This document shows positions 33,881-44,826 of a stretch of 64,000 nucleotides of DNA, piece by piece. The translations under genes and the position numbers were made by a program. Where the stretch lies: the NCBI GenBank assembly GCA_009760855.2, contig WPIO01000032.1:905501-969500 (forward strand), written 5' to 3'. Below the pieces are notes generated by a model. It worked only from the letters and a program-made list of their open reading frames with translations. It ran no database searches and had not been told where the DNA came from. Each line of letters begins with the position of its first letter. Positions within the stretch are counted from its first letter, which is position 1. The stretch comes from Cristatella mucedo. Its lineage: Eukaryota > Bryozoa > Phylactolaemata > Cristatellidae.

Positions 33881-34255
33881 TCCGGCATCTGTCTATCCTA
33901 AGTCACCCTGGCACTTTCCTGATTGTAGCTACCCCGCTTCTCTGTCTGTGATTGTTCTCTGTCTTCTGTTGCTGATTCTATTATTAGTTTTCTATATTGC
34001 CAATGGAGCTTAGGGTTTCTGATATTGTCTCAGTTGCTGGATTACGTCAGTCTGCGAGGATATCCACCGAAACCCGTGGGAGAAAGCTTGACGTCACGTG
34101 TCCATTAGGATCAGCGTTTGCGACTCCTTATTTCTATTTTCAGCATATATTAGCGACAGTATTCTACGCGCATATCACTAAGTATACAAATTAGCACTTT
34201 TACGATTCGCACGCTGGCGGCTGTCAATGCTTAGATGCTAAGTCTCCCGTTCCAG

Positions 34256-34420
34256 GAAACGTTGGCTCGTGTGCATACTCCACTGTGAATTTTGCAAATC
34301 CAACTTGCTCTGTGGGTACTACGACCCATGCACGACTTGCCAATGGTACTGGTGGCATCATAGATGTCAACTTCATCGTCACGTCTTGCTGCAACGACTC
34401 TGATCGGTGTAATAATTACG
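34256..34420 (+). CDS. Exon for C-terminal half of a Ly6/three-finger-type domain, phase 1-1
   Basis: An exon of 165 bp between acceptor GTCTCCCGTTCCAG and a perfect donor (G|GTAAGT at 34421). It enters and leaves in phase 1. It encodes about 55 residues with five cysteines, ending TSCCNDSDRCNNY. This is the diagnostic end of Ly6/uPAR-type domains (CC, then Asp, then Cys-Asn), in which the last cysteine pairs close the disulfide core and the Asn is packed inside. An N-glycosylation sequon, Asn-Gly-Thr, is present (ANGTGG). The N-terminal half of the domain should lie in an upstream exon and was not found with confidence. With the signal-peptide and Ser/Thr exons this suggests a secreted or GPI-anchored surface protein. 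Assignment to that gene is inferred from strand and phase. Confidence 0.6.
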
Positions 34421-37021
34421 GTAAGTACGAGTGGCTAACTCGATGTTTGTGTTGGCGGCCGGCAAGGGGGTTGGCGTCGGTATTCAATTTGCTCTTACTA
34501 TAAACGTGGAATTTGCCTTCTCTGGTGCATTTAACCCCAAATTTAAGCCATTAGCAGTGATTTACCAATGCATTCCCGCATTGAAGCTGAGTACTATGCA
34601 ACAAGAAAACTGACGGGAATGGCCTGGATAGATTTTCGTTTCTTTCGGTGCTATAGAAATTTCTATTAGAAATATATCGAATTAATTGCATCTACTAATC
34701 GTACACATATCGGACCTCTGACGAATTAAGTATCCTAAACCCCAATAATCGTTAGCAATGCTTTAACAACCATTTTAAGATTCATTCATTTGCACGTGAA
34801 ATGCCACCACACATAGAGATACCATGTAAACCATGCACACCTATAATACTTATTTAGCAAAGTGCTTTATCGCCTAAAAATATAACCGACAAAGAAAGGT
34901 CCCTTTACGAGGAAAGAGTAACATTTTAAAAACAAATTGCTCGGACTTGCTTAGACATGAACGAGCTGGCTCCCGCATGCTTTCAGCATTTCTCTGTTGA
35001 AAAGCACAATTTAGTCCGAAAACGTTATAACACACCGTGGTTGCAGTTAAACTTCCGCCTCTGGACTTATCTATTTCGCAAGAAAACTTTCGTAGCATTG
35101 GCCTCCGACCCCTCGGTCGATCGCCCGAGGCAGAGCGGAGCAAAGCTAGCAACTACAGCTGCATAGCGACATTGCAATAGGTCACAGCTGCACGCGGAAC
35201 TGCTACGGTGCCCCGAGCGAGATGCCCCTCAAAGCTACCGGCGTCGACGACTCCGCCGCACACGCTCGCAGGACGATGCCCCGAACTTGCTATGGAGCTT
35301 CAAAAAAGCTATTGCGGTGGCGATGTTGAGTGCATCGCATTTGTAGGAGCTCGTCCGTCGTTTGCCAGCTGGTGCTACGAATGCCAGGACTCAGGAGAAC
35401 CACCGTCTGCTAGTCGATGCGGTCGGGTTGCCGTCTGCTCCGCCTGCTGGGTGAGAAAGAGTTCCGGCCTTCGGGACTTCGCGAGGAGAGCCTACCTTTT
35501 GTTCGCACTGCAAACGCTGTCGCTGCGTCATGCTAAATGCTTTTAAGACCCAAGAGCAAGTTTCTTTTTTCGGCCACAGGTATCTACTACATTCGACGCG
35601 AACGGCATAACAAAGAATTTTCGAGGTTGCAAAGTAGGCATGATGGCAGCCTACTGGCCTGAGCTGACGGCACAGCCGCCACCTTCCTGCACTGCTGCCT
35701 ACCAGCAGTCAACGTGCAAGGTTTTCGGAAACCAAACGGTACGGTGCCCTGTATTTGCGTTTTTTCACACGAGCTAGCCGGCCTCATATCGTTAGCGCTT
35801 TTGTGGGCATTGGCTAACTTTCGCCATCTCGTTGAGGCGAAAAGCCTTTTTTACGGCACTAGCACCGCATCCGTCCTGCAGTTACTTTTCTGCCGAGCTG
35901 TAATCCGTAGTGCTTGAAAGTTCAACGGAAGATTTCTGCGACGAGGTTATTAAGTACACCGTTCTCCTTATCCATATGCTTAGCAAGCTGCAGAAGATGT
36001 GAATTTCCGAATAATGACCCCCACTGCACAATGGCTGACCAGCATTGCAAGCCGATCATCGATGTGCTGACAAGCTATTTTATGTCTCTGCGTTCTTCAC
36101 TATTTTGAGTAGCGGCACAACACTGCAATCTACTCAGATCTAAAGCTCGCGATGTGTAAATGATAACGACACAGCCCTTGATATTCAACAAGTAGCTCCG
36201 GCACAAAAACCGAAGTAGAAAATGCACATACACTATGCTAAAGAATAAGGCATATACAGCAGGTGACTTCCAAATGACTCGCTTGCAGACTTACAGTATC
36301 TCGCTCTCAGCACTAGAACTGACTCACCAGCAAACCGTCGCTCTAAAAGAGCGACTTCAGCGCGGCCTAGGCCTCCTATAGTAGCCAGGTCATAATTCAG
36401 GCAACGATCTCGTTTGTATGTAATCATACTTCGTGCGTCTCATGAGCCTCAGCTTATCGGGGCTATTTCATCAACGGCTCGATTATATTTCAGTGGCCAA
36501 GCTCATTTTCCGTAGTTCGGGTTCAGCTGTTGACTTCGTCGTCAATAATCGCGAGGCTTAGCAGCTATGTCTTCGGCAAGCAGAGCAATCTTAGCAAAGC
36601 AGACAGTTTTCTATGCCGTAATGTTGTTCCTCGAAACGCTACCAACTTAAAAAAACCACTCTATCCCGCTATGTCGGACGTTTATGCCGGTCGCCTGCTT
36701 CTGGAAATAAAAGTATACCCAGGCTTCAAAGACACATTGTCTTGCTCTGATGTGGGTTCGCTAAAAATGGATGCATAATTCCGTAGCACATACTTCCACT
36801 AATGACACTCAGCTAGGTGGCTAATGTTGCCTCGGCAAACGGCCTTCGGTCGATTGATCGAATGTAATTCTGAAATTCCGAGACCATCGAATACATCCCA
36901 GAAGAGGCCGCTGGGTGTTGTGCTCCGATCGACGGGAAACGGAAGGACGGGGAAGCGACCTTCGAGCTTCGCTGCGACCGGAGAAAGTTGAAGTGCACAC
37001 TGGCCCCCCTAGAGGCCTCCT
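34421..37021. other. No firmly supported gene; possible further exons
   Basis: A Cys-containing stretch at 35351-35446 (WCYECQDSGEPPSASRCG) lies between an AG and a GTGAGA donor. It resembles the N-terminal CYxC start of a Ly6 domain but sits after the C-terminal exon. Other frames are unremarkable. A GC-rich patch lies at about 34930-35550. Confidence 0.3.
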
Positions 37022-37038
37022 AACACCTCTTCTCACAG

Positions 37039-37257
37039 ATGTGGGGCCCCAGCGTTCCTGTCGTCTATTCGCTTGCTAATGACGGCCAGAGTCAGGAAGA
37101 CACTATCGTTAGTCATTCGAGGCCGCCGAAAGGGTCGCCAGCCGGTGGCTACCAACTGAGCCCAGTCAGCAGCCCACAGGCAGCTGGGGTCAGGGCTGGC
37201 GAGCCACGACGTTCGTGCGCTCGACTACTTACCACACTCCACCGCAATCCTCTCTAA
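37039..37257 (+). CDS. Candidate terminal exon, unknown protein
   Basis: A strong pyrimidine-rich acceptor (CCTAACACCTCTTCTCACAG) is followed by 72 open codons in one frame, rich in Ser, Pro, Gly and Gln (SRPPKGSPAGGYQLSPVSS), ending at a TAA. If instead it is entered in phase 1 from an exon like that at 34256, it would add only about 13 residues before a stop. Either use would make it a last exon. No domain is recognised and the link to the Ly6-like gene is speculative. Confidence 0.22.
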   Translation: MWGPSVPVVYSLANDGQSQEDTIVSHSRPPKGSPAGGYQLSPVSSPQAAGVRAGEPRRSCARLLTTLHRNPL

Positions 37258-37289
37258 TTAGGCTGAAATCGACAGGACATTGGCCTTGC

Positions 37290-40200
37290 CGAGCTTAACT
37301 TTCAAGCGAATATTTAAGCACACCTTCGATTTTATGTACATTACGAATTTCATGCTATGGTTTGCTTGCACACTCGTGCTAATGGACAGCAAAGACAGCG
37401 GCTTTTAGGCCCCCTCAAATCCGCTACAAATGTGCTGCTAAAAGCTCCAATGATTTTGAAATATTCCACTTCACTACCTTTAAAGAGTCTTGAAAAAATT
37501 TTGCACGATTCCACTAGCACGTTCTCACAAACCTCATGGCCGGCACCAATACCTTAATCCACTGCAATCCACTGAATTGCACTGCAAAACCAAATAAAAC
37601 CTATGCAAAAAAGTTTGCTTTTGATTGCATACGACCGACAGGACAATCTGTGAAAAGTGTACTCGAACACTTTTACTTGCGTTGGCATGGGCGTTCTCGT
37701 GCAATACCCTGAACTGCAACGGCCCTGTTCAATACCATAACCCACTGCAATCTACTGCATCTACAGTAAAACGACTAGAAATAGATTGCCTCAAGCTTTC
37801 ATTTTCATTGCATATTAAAGCCCGCTGGGTTGTGTGCACATCAACGTAAAATTGAGAAATTGTGGATCAGCTCACGCTGGCAAGGCTGAGAAATCGCCCC
37901 AAACAACGTGGACCAATACGGCAATCCACTCTAATACACTGCAAGCCATCCTCAAATCGTCAAAATGAAACTCTAAATTAAATTGCATATAAGGCTAGCA
38001 TCTTTTCAAAGTTCACCTACAAAATCTCTCTCCACTGTGCAAGCGTGTGCTCATGTAGTGCCAGTCTTCGCTTAGGAAGAGGACGGAGGCCCTGAAGCCG
38101 TGCCAGACGTTCACCCTCACACTTTCCTGTACGCGGGCAACAGCAATGGCTCGACGAACTCGAGAGGCGAATAGCGTGGAGAATCTGTGGGAGCCATTGA
38201 TAGCTGTTAGGTAGGTAGAGGTACGGGCACCAGTGAGGCTGAAGGCGTCGGGGCAGGGCAAGGGACTACTATCGACTGCAACGGAAGTCCCATGCTGCAA
38301 TCCACCATAATACACCACAATACACCACAAATCTACAGTAAAGCGTACACTTGAAGCTCTTAACTACGATCGCACATTGCTCAACTCATCGATGTGTGTG
38401 TACTCGCACAATTTTACTACAATTGCCTCAACCATTCTGCAGCCATGCACTGCAATCCACTCCAGGCCCGGAGAAATACCACAGCATGTACTTCAAAACG
38501 TCTAAAAATCGATTATACAGAGCTCCAGTTTTCGTTTCATATTACAGTGTGCTGTGTTACATGCACACCCACGTACATTCGAGAATTGAGATTCCACGAA
38601 CTCTACCAATCACTTGAAATGGCTTGAGTGAATACCGCAATCCACTGTCATCCACAAATTACCAATGTGAAGCTCCGATTTACGTTGCACATAAAACTAC
38701 ACTCAGTTCAAACAGCAAGCTGAGAATGTCGTGCCGTTCAGCATTTTGCGAGTTCTCATGCAATGCACCAAAACCGACTGAACCTGCCCGAGCCAATGCA
38801 GCAATCTGCAGCCATCCTCAGTAAAGCAATAATAAAGCTTATGCCAGAAGTTCTAATGGCGATTGCTCCTTTCTCTGCTCTTCAGTTATTATTTACTCAC
38901 ACCCTTTCACTGCAATTTCCTCTGGAATTCCAGTACATTGGGCTGCAATCGACTGCAATGGCTCGGGTCACATGCTCCGAAATCGGCTTCTCAATGCTCC
39001 AACTTTTCCAACTTTACATATCGCAACGTACCCTGTTTAAAGTGCAACCTCATCATTTTAACGTATTTTACTCCTACAATTTCGTGCAACGCATGCCACG
39101 GCAGCGACTCGGCTCGAAGCAGCAATCTACTGCAATCCCTAGCAAATTGACCGTAAATTGGTGGAGCGAAGCTCCAATAGCCATTACATTTACCATTTCA
39201 TTGTGTTCAAACTGAAACCATAGAATTTTCAAGCTATTTCGCTAGCTAATTTTAGGCGATGCACATCAATTGACAGCACTGACAGGGGCCAATCAATGGC
39301 AAATCGACTACAAATCGGTTGGGCGAAGTCTAAATCTCCTTCTGCATAACATCTCCATTCAGGTGCACATAATTTTTATCCAGTATGTGCGTTCGATCTT
39401 TCGACCGGGCAATGACTAGCTATCGACGGTAATGGCTCAGCTGATAACACCAATCCATTATGATGGTCAACCACCGGGAAGTTGCGTGGCCAAGCACTTA
39501 ACTTTCTTTTCTTTAACTTAACTTTCTTTACATATTACAGGATACTGTGTTTAGAGTGCGACTAGAATGCTTTCAACCAATCGTTCCATACTTTTTCGAG
39601 CTATAAATAGCAGTCAATGGCTTTGCCCGGAGCAAATACCCTAATCCGTGGCAAATCGAAGAGCAATTGGCACTGCAAACCAATTTTCGTTGAATATACC
39701 ATTTTGCTGAGCTCAAAGTGAAACAACAGAATTTCCCAGCTGATTAGCTATTTAACTATTGGCAATGCATGGCCAGCGACATAAATGGCAGGGTCAATCC
39801 GGAAATCCGAGGCAAACTAACAAAATTGGCTGTACGAAACTTTTATTCTCATTCCACGTTACATTTCCCTTCGAACACGTATAATTTTCGCGCATTATGC
39901 GCATTCAATTGACGGGAATTTGCTGCAATAGACTGCAATGCAGCTGAAAATATTGCAATCCATAATAGTTGGTTACAAATAAACTGAAAGTTGCAGGAAG
40001 AAGATCCAACATTTCTTATGTATTACATCATGCTGTTTTAAAAGTAAAACCACATCATTTTAACCAATCGTACGTGTACAAGCGAGGGCAATGTTCGGCA
40101 ATCAACGGCAGTTGCCCGGCTTCGACCACAATCCACTTCAAATTGACTATAAATTTACTGTTTGAAGCTTCTATATTCATTTCACGTAACGTTCACCATG

Positions 40201-40560
40201 CATGCACATCCTTTCAAGCCACTGTGTGGGTTCAATATCAAACAATATGTGGCAATCGGCACCAATCGCCCTGGCAAAATATGGTAGTCCATTATGATCC
40301 GTCGCAAAACGTGACTGAGTCAAGCTCAAACCATTCTTGCGTATTATATATGGAATTGCACACTATGTTAAAATGGTGACTACATTATTTCAACCAATCG
40401 CACTCGTACACTCGCCAGCCATGTGCAGCAATGGTTGCGGTTAATACCAAAACCTTGGCAAATCAAGGGCAAATTTTCCGAAAGAAACAATTCTCATTCA
40501 TCTTACTGTGTTACTCAACTACTTACATGTTACGATAGCATGTGATGCATACCAATCGTT
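37290..40560. repeat. Highly diverged tandem satellite, period about 160-170 bp
   Basis: A recurring block of the form GAAGCT(C/T)-A/T-rich-CATTNCATNTTAC, then a TGTGTTCAAAGTG-like element, is found near 37441, 37600, 37790, 37960, 38520, 38670, 38990, 39165, 39325, 39510, 39680, 39835, 40005, 40165, 40325 and 40485. Most spacings are 150-185 bp or twice that. Between blocks lies a CAATCCACTGCAATCCACT-type motif and often CCAATCG. Copies share perhaps half to two-thirds of positions, so this is old. A more GC-rich interruption at about 38040-38280 lacks the motifs. Frames of up to 150 codons across the array are not considered coding. Confidence 0.75.
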
Positions 40561-41849
40561 TCTCATGGAAATTCAGTCTACATTTATCCGAAGATTTAAT
40601 CATGAAGTGTTTGACTTTGCCAGGTGAGCAACGTCCGTTACAACCTCATAGAAAAATAATGACGCCATAAGTCTGAATTAAGTCATAGTCTCTCACAGCT
40701 GAATGGAAGAACAGAAATTCGCAACAACTTTCGCAGAGACTTATACAACACTTGAAAATTCAATTCCCGAGTTGGAGCTCGCTGTTATGGGAAGAGGCAA
40801 TACTGACTAGCTAAACGAGCCTTGTTAACTTTCATATGTAGCCATATGTGTACAACTCCATAAACATGGTCGACCAGCATCAGAGAATGGTGAGCTTCTA
40901 GCACGCTCCAAGGCAGTATCGTCAATTGGAAGTCGTTGCATCCACAGACGGTTGTCTGGCTCTCTGGAGCCCCCTCCACCCCCCCCCCTAGCATACCAGA
41001 AACCGTGCCAGAAACGAAGCATTATTGCCAACAAGTCTCAGTCGAGCCAGCAGAAATGTTAAACTAGAAACTTAATGCCTAACGAAATTTCTACACAGTT
41101 GAGTGCCGACTTAGAGTGGAAGCAATTAGCGAGGCAGTACCAATTACGATTGTAAATCAAGTGATTAAATAGGGGCGAGCAAATCTAAAAAAACTGTCGG
41201 CAAAGTAAATATTTAGCAAGACACACTCACTCTCACTCTCTCGTCTGATATTGATCATTTCCAAATCGCCTAACGCCTAGGTACACTGGTCCATTCATTA
41301 AAATACTTACGTAAGTGTATACATAATTTATATGTACACCACCATAAGAGAACAATGTCTATCCACACGTTTCAAATATGCTGCAGTGCTTCGGCCCACG
41401 ACCTCCGTCCTCAAAGGCAAACACCTAACCCCTGGGCTAATATGTTGCCGTGTGCCGTCTTGGACGAGGATGTTCCACGCAATTATTTCTCAGCTATTTT
41501 TGGGCAAATTCAATTTTGGGAATGTAATGAGATTTCACCCGGGCCAGGTCGTTGAGTCCAGCGTTGAGTCCTCTTAATCGCGAAGGTTAGACCAATAAAA
41601 GATGGCATTGTCCTAATGCAAGCTGCATTGTCTGCCGTTTTGCAGATATGCTACAGATGCTGCACTGGCTTCTTGTGCAATGGTTGGACGGCAGTCATAC
41701 CACAGACAAAAGCACCGTTTTCGGGCCAAGGCCGGTTGACTGCTGGACTGCTTCGATACTACATTTCTGTAATTCCATTTGTTCTACTTCTTTATTCGCC
41801 CACTATCGAAAATGATGTCGCGTTATAAAAATCCCACCTAAATAAATAT

Positions 41850-41850
<1 letters not shown>
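40561..41850. other. No gene recognised; tRNA-like SINE head near 41390
   Basis: At 41390-41445 the minus strand reads TTAGCCCAGGGGTTAGGTG and then GGAGGTCGTGGGCC, resembling the head of SINE family 2 or 1 without a clear tail. No exon is supported elsewhere. Confidence 0.35.
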
Positions 41851-41854
<4 letters not shown>

Positions 41855-41901
<47 letters not shown>

Positions 41902-42037
41902 TGGAATATATATATATATATATAAATTAAGAATGCATTATATTACATAGTATTATTTATTAGTATATATTTTATTTATTTTAATTATAATAATGATATA
42001 TAATAGTAATATAATATAGTCATTACATATATATCCG

Positions 42038-42118
<81 letters not shown>
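41855..42118. repeat. (TA)n and (TG)n microsatellites
   Basis: TA runs occur at about 41858-41882 and 41907-41924 with TG at 41883-41900. A long pure TA run of about 75 bp lies at 42042-42118, separated by AT-rich sequence. Confidence 0.95.
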
Positions 42119-42121
<3 letters not shown>

Positions 42122-42149
42122 GCTCATCACCGTTTAGCAATGATTTTGA

Positions 42150-42360
42150 GCTGAAAGCAAGGTGGTTGGAGGATTTAGGGTTTCGGTTTAATCACAGGTA
42201 AGCAGCTTAGCATTTTTGTACATTAGGTTTAAGCTTACAGTTTATGGTATAGATTGATGGCTATGAAGATAAGCGATAAAGGCCGGTTTAAGCGTTAAGT
42301 TTATGGCAGGACGGTTTATGATTAAGCAGACAAGCGGTAGTCAGGTTAAGTGCTTAGAGT
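42150..42360 (+). repeat. G/T-rich degenerate heptamer-like block
   Basis: Repeated TTTAGGG-, GGTTTA- and GTTTATGG-like words (GGATTTAGGGTTTCGGTTTA near 42170; GTTTATGGTATAG near 42240; GGTTTAAGCGTTAAG near 42285). They are the complement-strand counterpart of the A/C-rich array at 43757-44035 in the opposite orientation. Confidence 0.5.
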
Positions 42361-42461
42361 TGCAGCAGAGTAATTTATTGCTTTGCAAATAAACAATTAT
42401 ACCTGATAAGTGGTTTGCGGTTTTACCTAGTCCAGGGGAGGGTCTTGTGGCACAAACTAGT

Positions 42462-42803
42462 GAGAGACACAGAGAGAGAGAGAGAGACAGAGAGAGAGAC
42501 AGAGAGAGACAGAGAAAGAAAGAGAGAGACATAGAGGGGGAGAGAGAGACAGAGAGAGAGAGAGACAGAGAGAGAGACAGAGAGACAGAGAGGGGGAGAG
42601 ACAGACAGAGAGAGAGGAGGGAGAGACAGAGAGGGCGGAAAGAGGGACACAGAGAGAGAGAGGGAGAGAGACAGAGAGGGGGAGAGAGAGACAGATGGAG
42701 AGAGACACAGAGAGAGAGAGACAGAGAGGGAGGAAAGAGAGACAGAGAGATAGAGAGAGAGAGGGGAGAAAGAGAGACAGAGAGAAAGAGAGAGAGGGAG
42801 AGA

Positions 42804-42834
<31 letters not shown>

Positions 42835-42857
42835 TGAGGGGAAAGAGAGAGAGAGCC
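42462..42857. repeat. Purine-rich (GA)n microsatellite
   Basis: Nearly 400 bp of GAGA/GACA units with very few interruptions. The 327-codon minus-strand frame spanning it (Leu/Ser repeats) is an artefact. Confidence 0.95.
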
Positions 42858-43260
42858 GAATGACTAGGCATGAAGGTTAAGGAGCAGTCACCCCCACCAC
42901 CCGTCGACGGTGTTAGGAGTTCCAGAGTTTGTTGTTCCGGTGGGTGTCTCGAGATGTGGATGGCGGGCATTAGACACGTCCGTAAACGTACGCACGGCTG
43001 GTTGTACTCGTTTCGAGCTCGGGGGGCAGAAAGGAAGAACCTTTTGTGGGAGTTTAGATTGCGAGTCTCTTTCGAGCGGCTTTCGAGGCACTGCAGGAGC
43101 TTCTGCTGAGAGCCGCTGGGAGCCTGAATTGGAGCTGCCAGCGTCGCTTTCCTCTGTAGTAGTGCCCTATGAATAGGGTGAGGTCCGTGCGTTTGTCTTT
43201 GCAAGTGTTTGCAAGGAGTATGGAGGTAACGCTTAATTAGACTGCAGCGACGGTTGTGGG
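42858..43260. other. GC-rich segment, no gene recognised
   Basis: Overlapping frames of 79-88 codons on both strands, none recognisable. It may belong to a composite repeat spanning 42.1-44.1 kb. Confidence 0.3.
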
Positions 43261-44077
43261 ACATTTTCCCCTGGACGTCCCCCCCCCGACATTGCCCCCC
43301 TCCCGGATAGGACGTTTCCCGCATGTTGATTAATGTAAACTAAAAAAGATGAAGTTCACGCTCTATTAATATAAAATCAACTCAGTATAATTAGAAGGAA
43401 TGGATGGATTGGAAGGATGGTTTCTAATGGAGCGAGCGGCTGCGGCGGCGGTTGCATCAGCGGTGGTTGCGTCAGCGGCGGTTGCGTCAGCGGCGATTTC
43501 GGCGGCGGCGACGGAGAGCTATACAGTTCGGTCCCGCGGGAGTTCGGTCCCGCTCGACGGCGCTAGGCACGTGTTCGTAATCCTCAACGCGGGTGCGGAC
43601 TACGGCGTGCGGCGCGTTCCTGCAAATGAGCGCGAAGCCTCAGAGGTCTACTGAGTACAACTCGATCTCAAGAGATCTCGCTACGCCCCCATACACACTT
43701 ATTAAGCTCGGAATAGGCTTAAGGGTGGATTTAGACAGCGGGAAAGCACCGCCTGCCCTAAACCCTAAATCCTAAAACCCTAAACACTAAAACCTAAACC
43801 CTGAAAACCGTAAGGCCTATAATCACCATAAACACTAAACACTAAAACCTGAAAACCGTAAACCTTATAATCACCCTAAACACTAAACCTAAGCACTAAA
43901 CCCTGAACACTAAACCCTAAAACCTTAAACACTAAACCATAAACACTAAAACCTAAACCCTTAAACCATAAACCCTATAATCACCCGAAACACGAAACCC
44001 TAAGCACTAAACCCTAAACCGTAAACCATATACGGGGGAATGTCTAACCGAAGGGGGAAACGTCCAGGGGGAAATGT
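43261..44077. mobile_element. Possible DNA element bounded by C-rich inverted repeats
   Basis: The left end reads ACATTTTCCCCTGGACG, then a run of C, GACATTGCCCCCC. The right end, read on the minus strand from 44077, gives ACATTTCCCCCTGGACG, then TTTCCCCC and GACATTCCCCC. The pair is inverted, about 40 bp long and imperfect. Inside are a GC-rich stretch with GCGG-type repeats (43430-43650) and the A/C-rich array. No transposase frame or target duplication is evident. It may be a non-autonomous transposon, or a fortuitous foldback. Confidence 0.4.
43757..44035. repeat. Degenerate AAACCCT-like tandem array
   Basis: About 280 bp made of CCCTAAA, CACTAAA and ACCATAAA words, with a longer phrase containing TATAATCACC recurring near 43818, 43871 and 43977. 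It resembles plant-type telomere heptamers (TTTAGGG) but is too irregular, and animal telomeres use TTAGGG, so it is treated as an interstitial satellite. Confidence 0.8.
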
Positions 44078-44561
44078 TCGTACCCCGTAGTGATATCAAG
44101 AGCTTGCGAATAAAGTTCCGAAGAATTCGCTGTTTATGATTGGTATCTCGGTCCAGGTCATGCCAGAAAACTCGCGACCCCTAGGTAGTGGTATGAAGGA
44201 TAGAGCCAGAAACACTATTGACGATTCGACCTGTTGGCTATTGTGCATTTAGCACACGTCCTGGGCTAAGACTTTAAAAAAATTAAATGGACTGACGTCG
44301 TAATGAATTTTAAAAGAATGGCTACTTTTTATAATTATTTCCATGATAGAAAACGTCACTGCTTACAACCGGTTTGAATGCAAACTGCATTTTATAATCG
44401 ACTGTTGAGTCATAAAATTTCCAGAAATTAGACTCGAAATAGCAGTAAATCATACGGAGTGAGCTGTGATTGTAGGATCATATCAGCAAATGATCAATAT
44501 AGCATAGCTTAAACCTCGTTGAGTACTTGAAAGCCGGCATAGTTTGTGGAGCACTGTGATT
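44078..44561. other. No gene recognised
   Basis: No exon or known repeat. Confidence 0.35.
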
Positions 44562-44645
44562 TAATAATAATAAAAATGCATTTGATAAAGCGCCCTCAGA
44601 GAACTCAATCTCTTTCTAGGCGCATTATATTTGCTGCAAAGTTTC
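44562..44645 (-). repeat. LINE-A 3' terminus only, minus strand
   Basis: Begins TAATAATAATAAAAATGCAT and continues TTGATAAAGCGCCCTCAGAG and TTTGCTGCAAAG. An extremely 5'-truncated insertion of under 100 bp. Confidence 0.85.
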
Positions 44646-44732
44646 ACCTTGTTATCCTCTTACTCTCACTGTTAAATGCACCCGGCCAACAATATTTTCA
44701 TACACGGAATCCTGAGCTCTTGACCGTATGGA

Positions 44733-44786
<54 letters not shown>

Positions 44787-44826
44787 TTGTGTGTATATAT
44801 ATATATTTATATGTATATATATATTC
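44733..44826. repeat. (TA)n-(TG)n-(TA)n compound microsatellite
   Basis: TA alternation, then about 28 bp of TG, then interrupted TA. Same layout as at 6382. Confidence 0.95.

Noticed and set aside
33890-34013. Hydrophobic frame ending LCLLLLILLLVFYIANGA, possible membrane or GPI tail exon
   Set aside because: The only acceptor nearby gives phase 2, incompatible with the phase-1 exons, and pyrimidine-rich DNA yields such frames by chance.
38763-39215. 150-codon plus-strand frame
   Set aside because: Lies in the decayed satellite; composition and lack of motifs fit chance.
42341-43324. 327-codon minus-strand frame rich in Leu and Ser
   Set aside because: Most of it translates the GA microsatellite; the flanking parts show no domain.
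43757-44035. True telomere of AAACCCT type
   Set aside because: Repeats are irregular, lie mid-sequence, and this motif is not the usual animal telomere; kept as an interstitial array.
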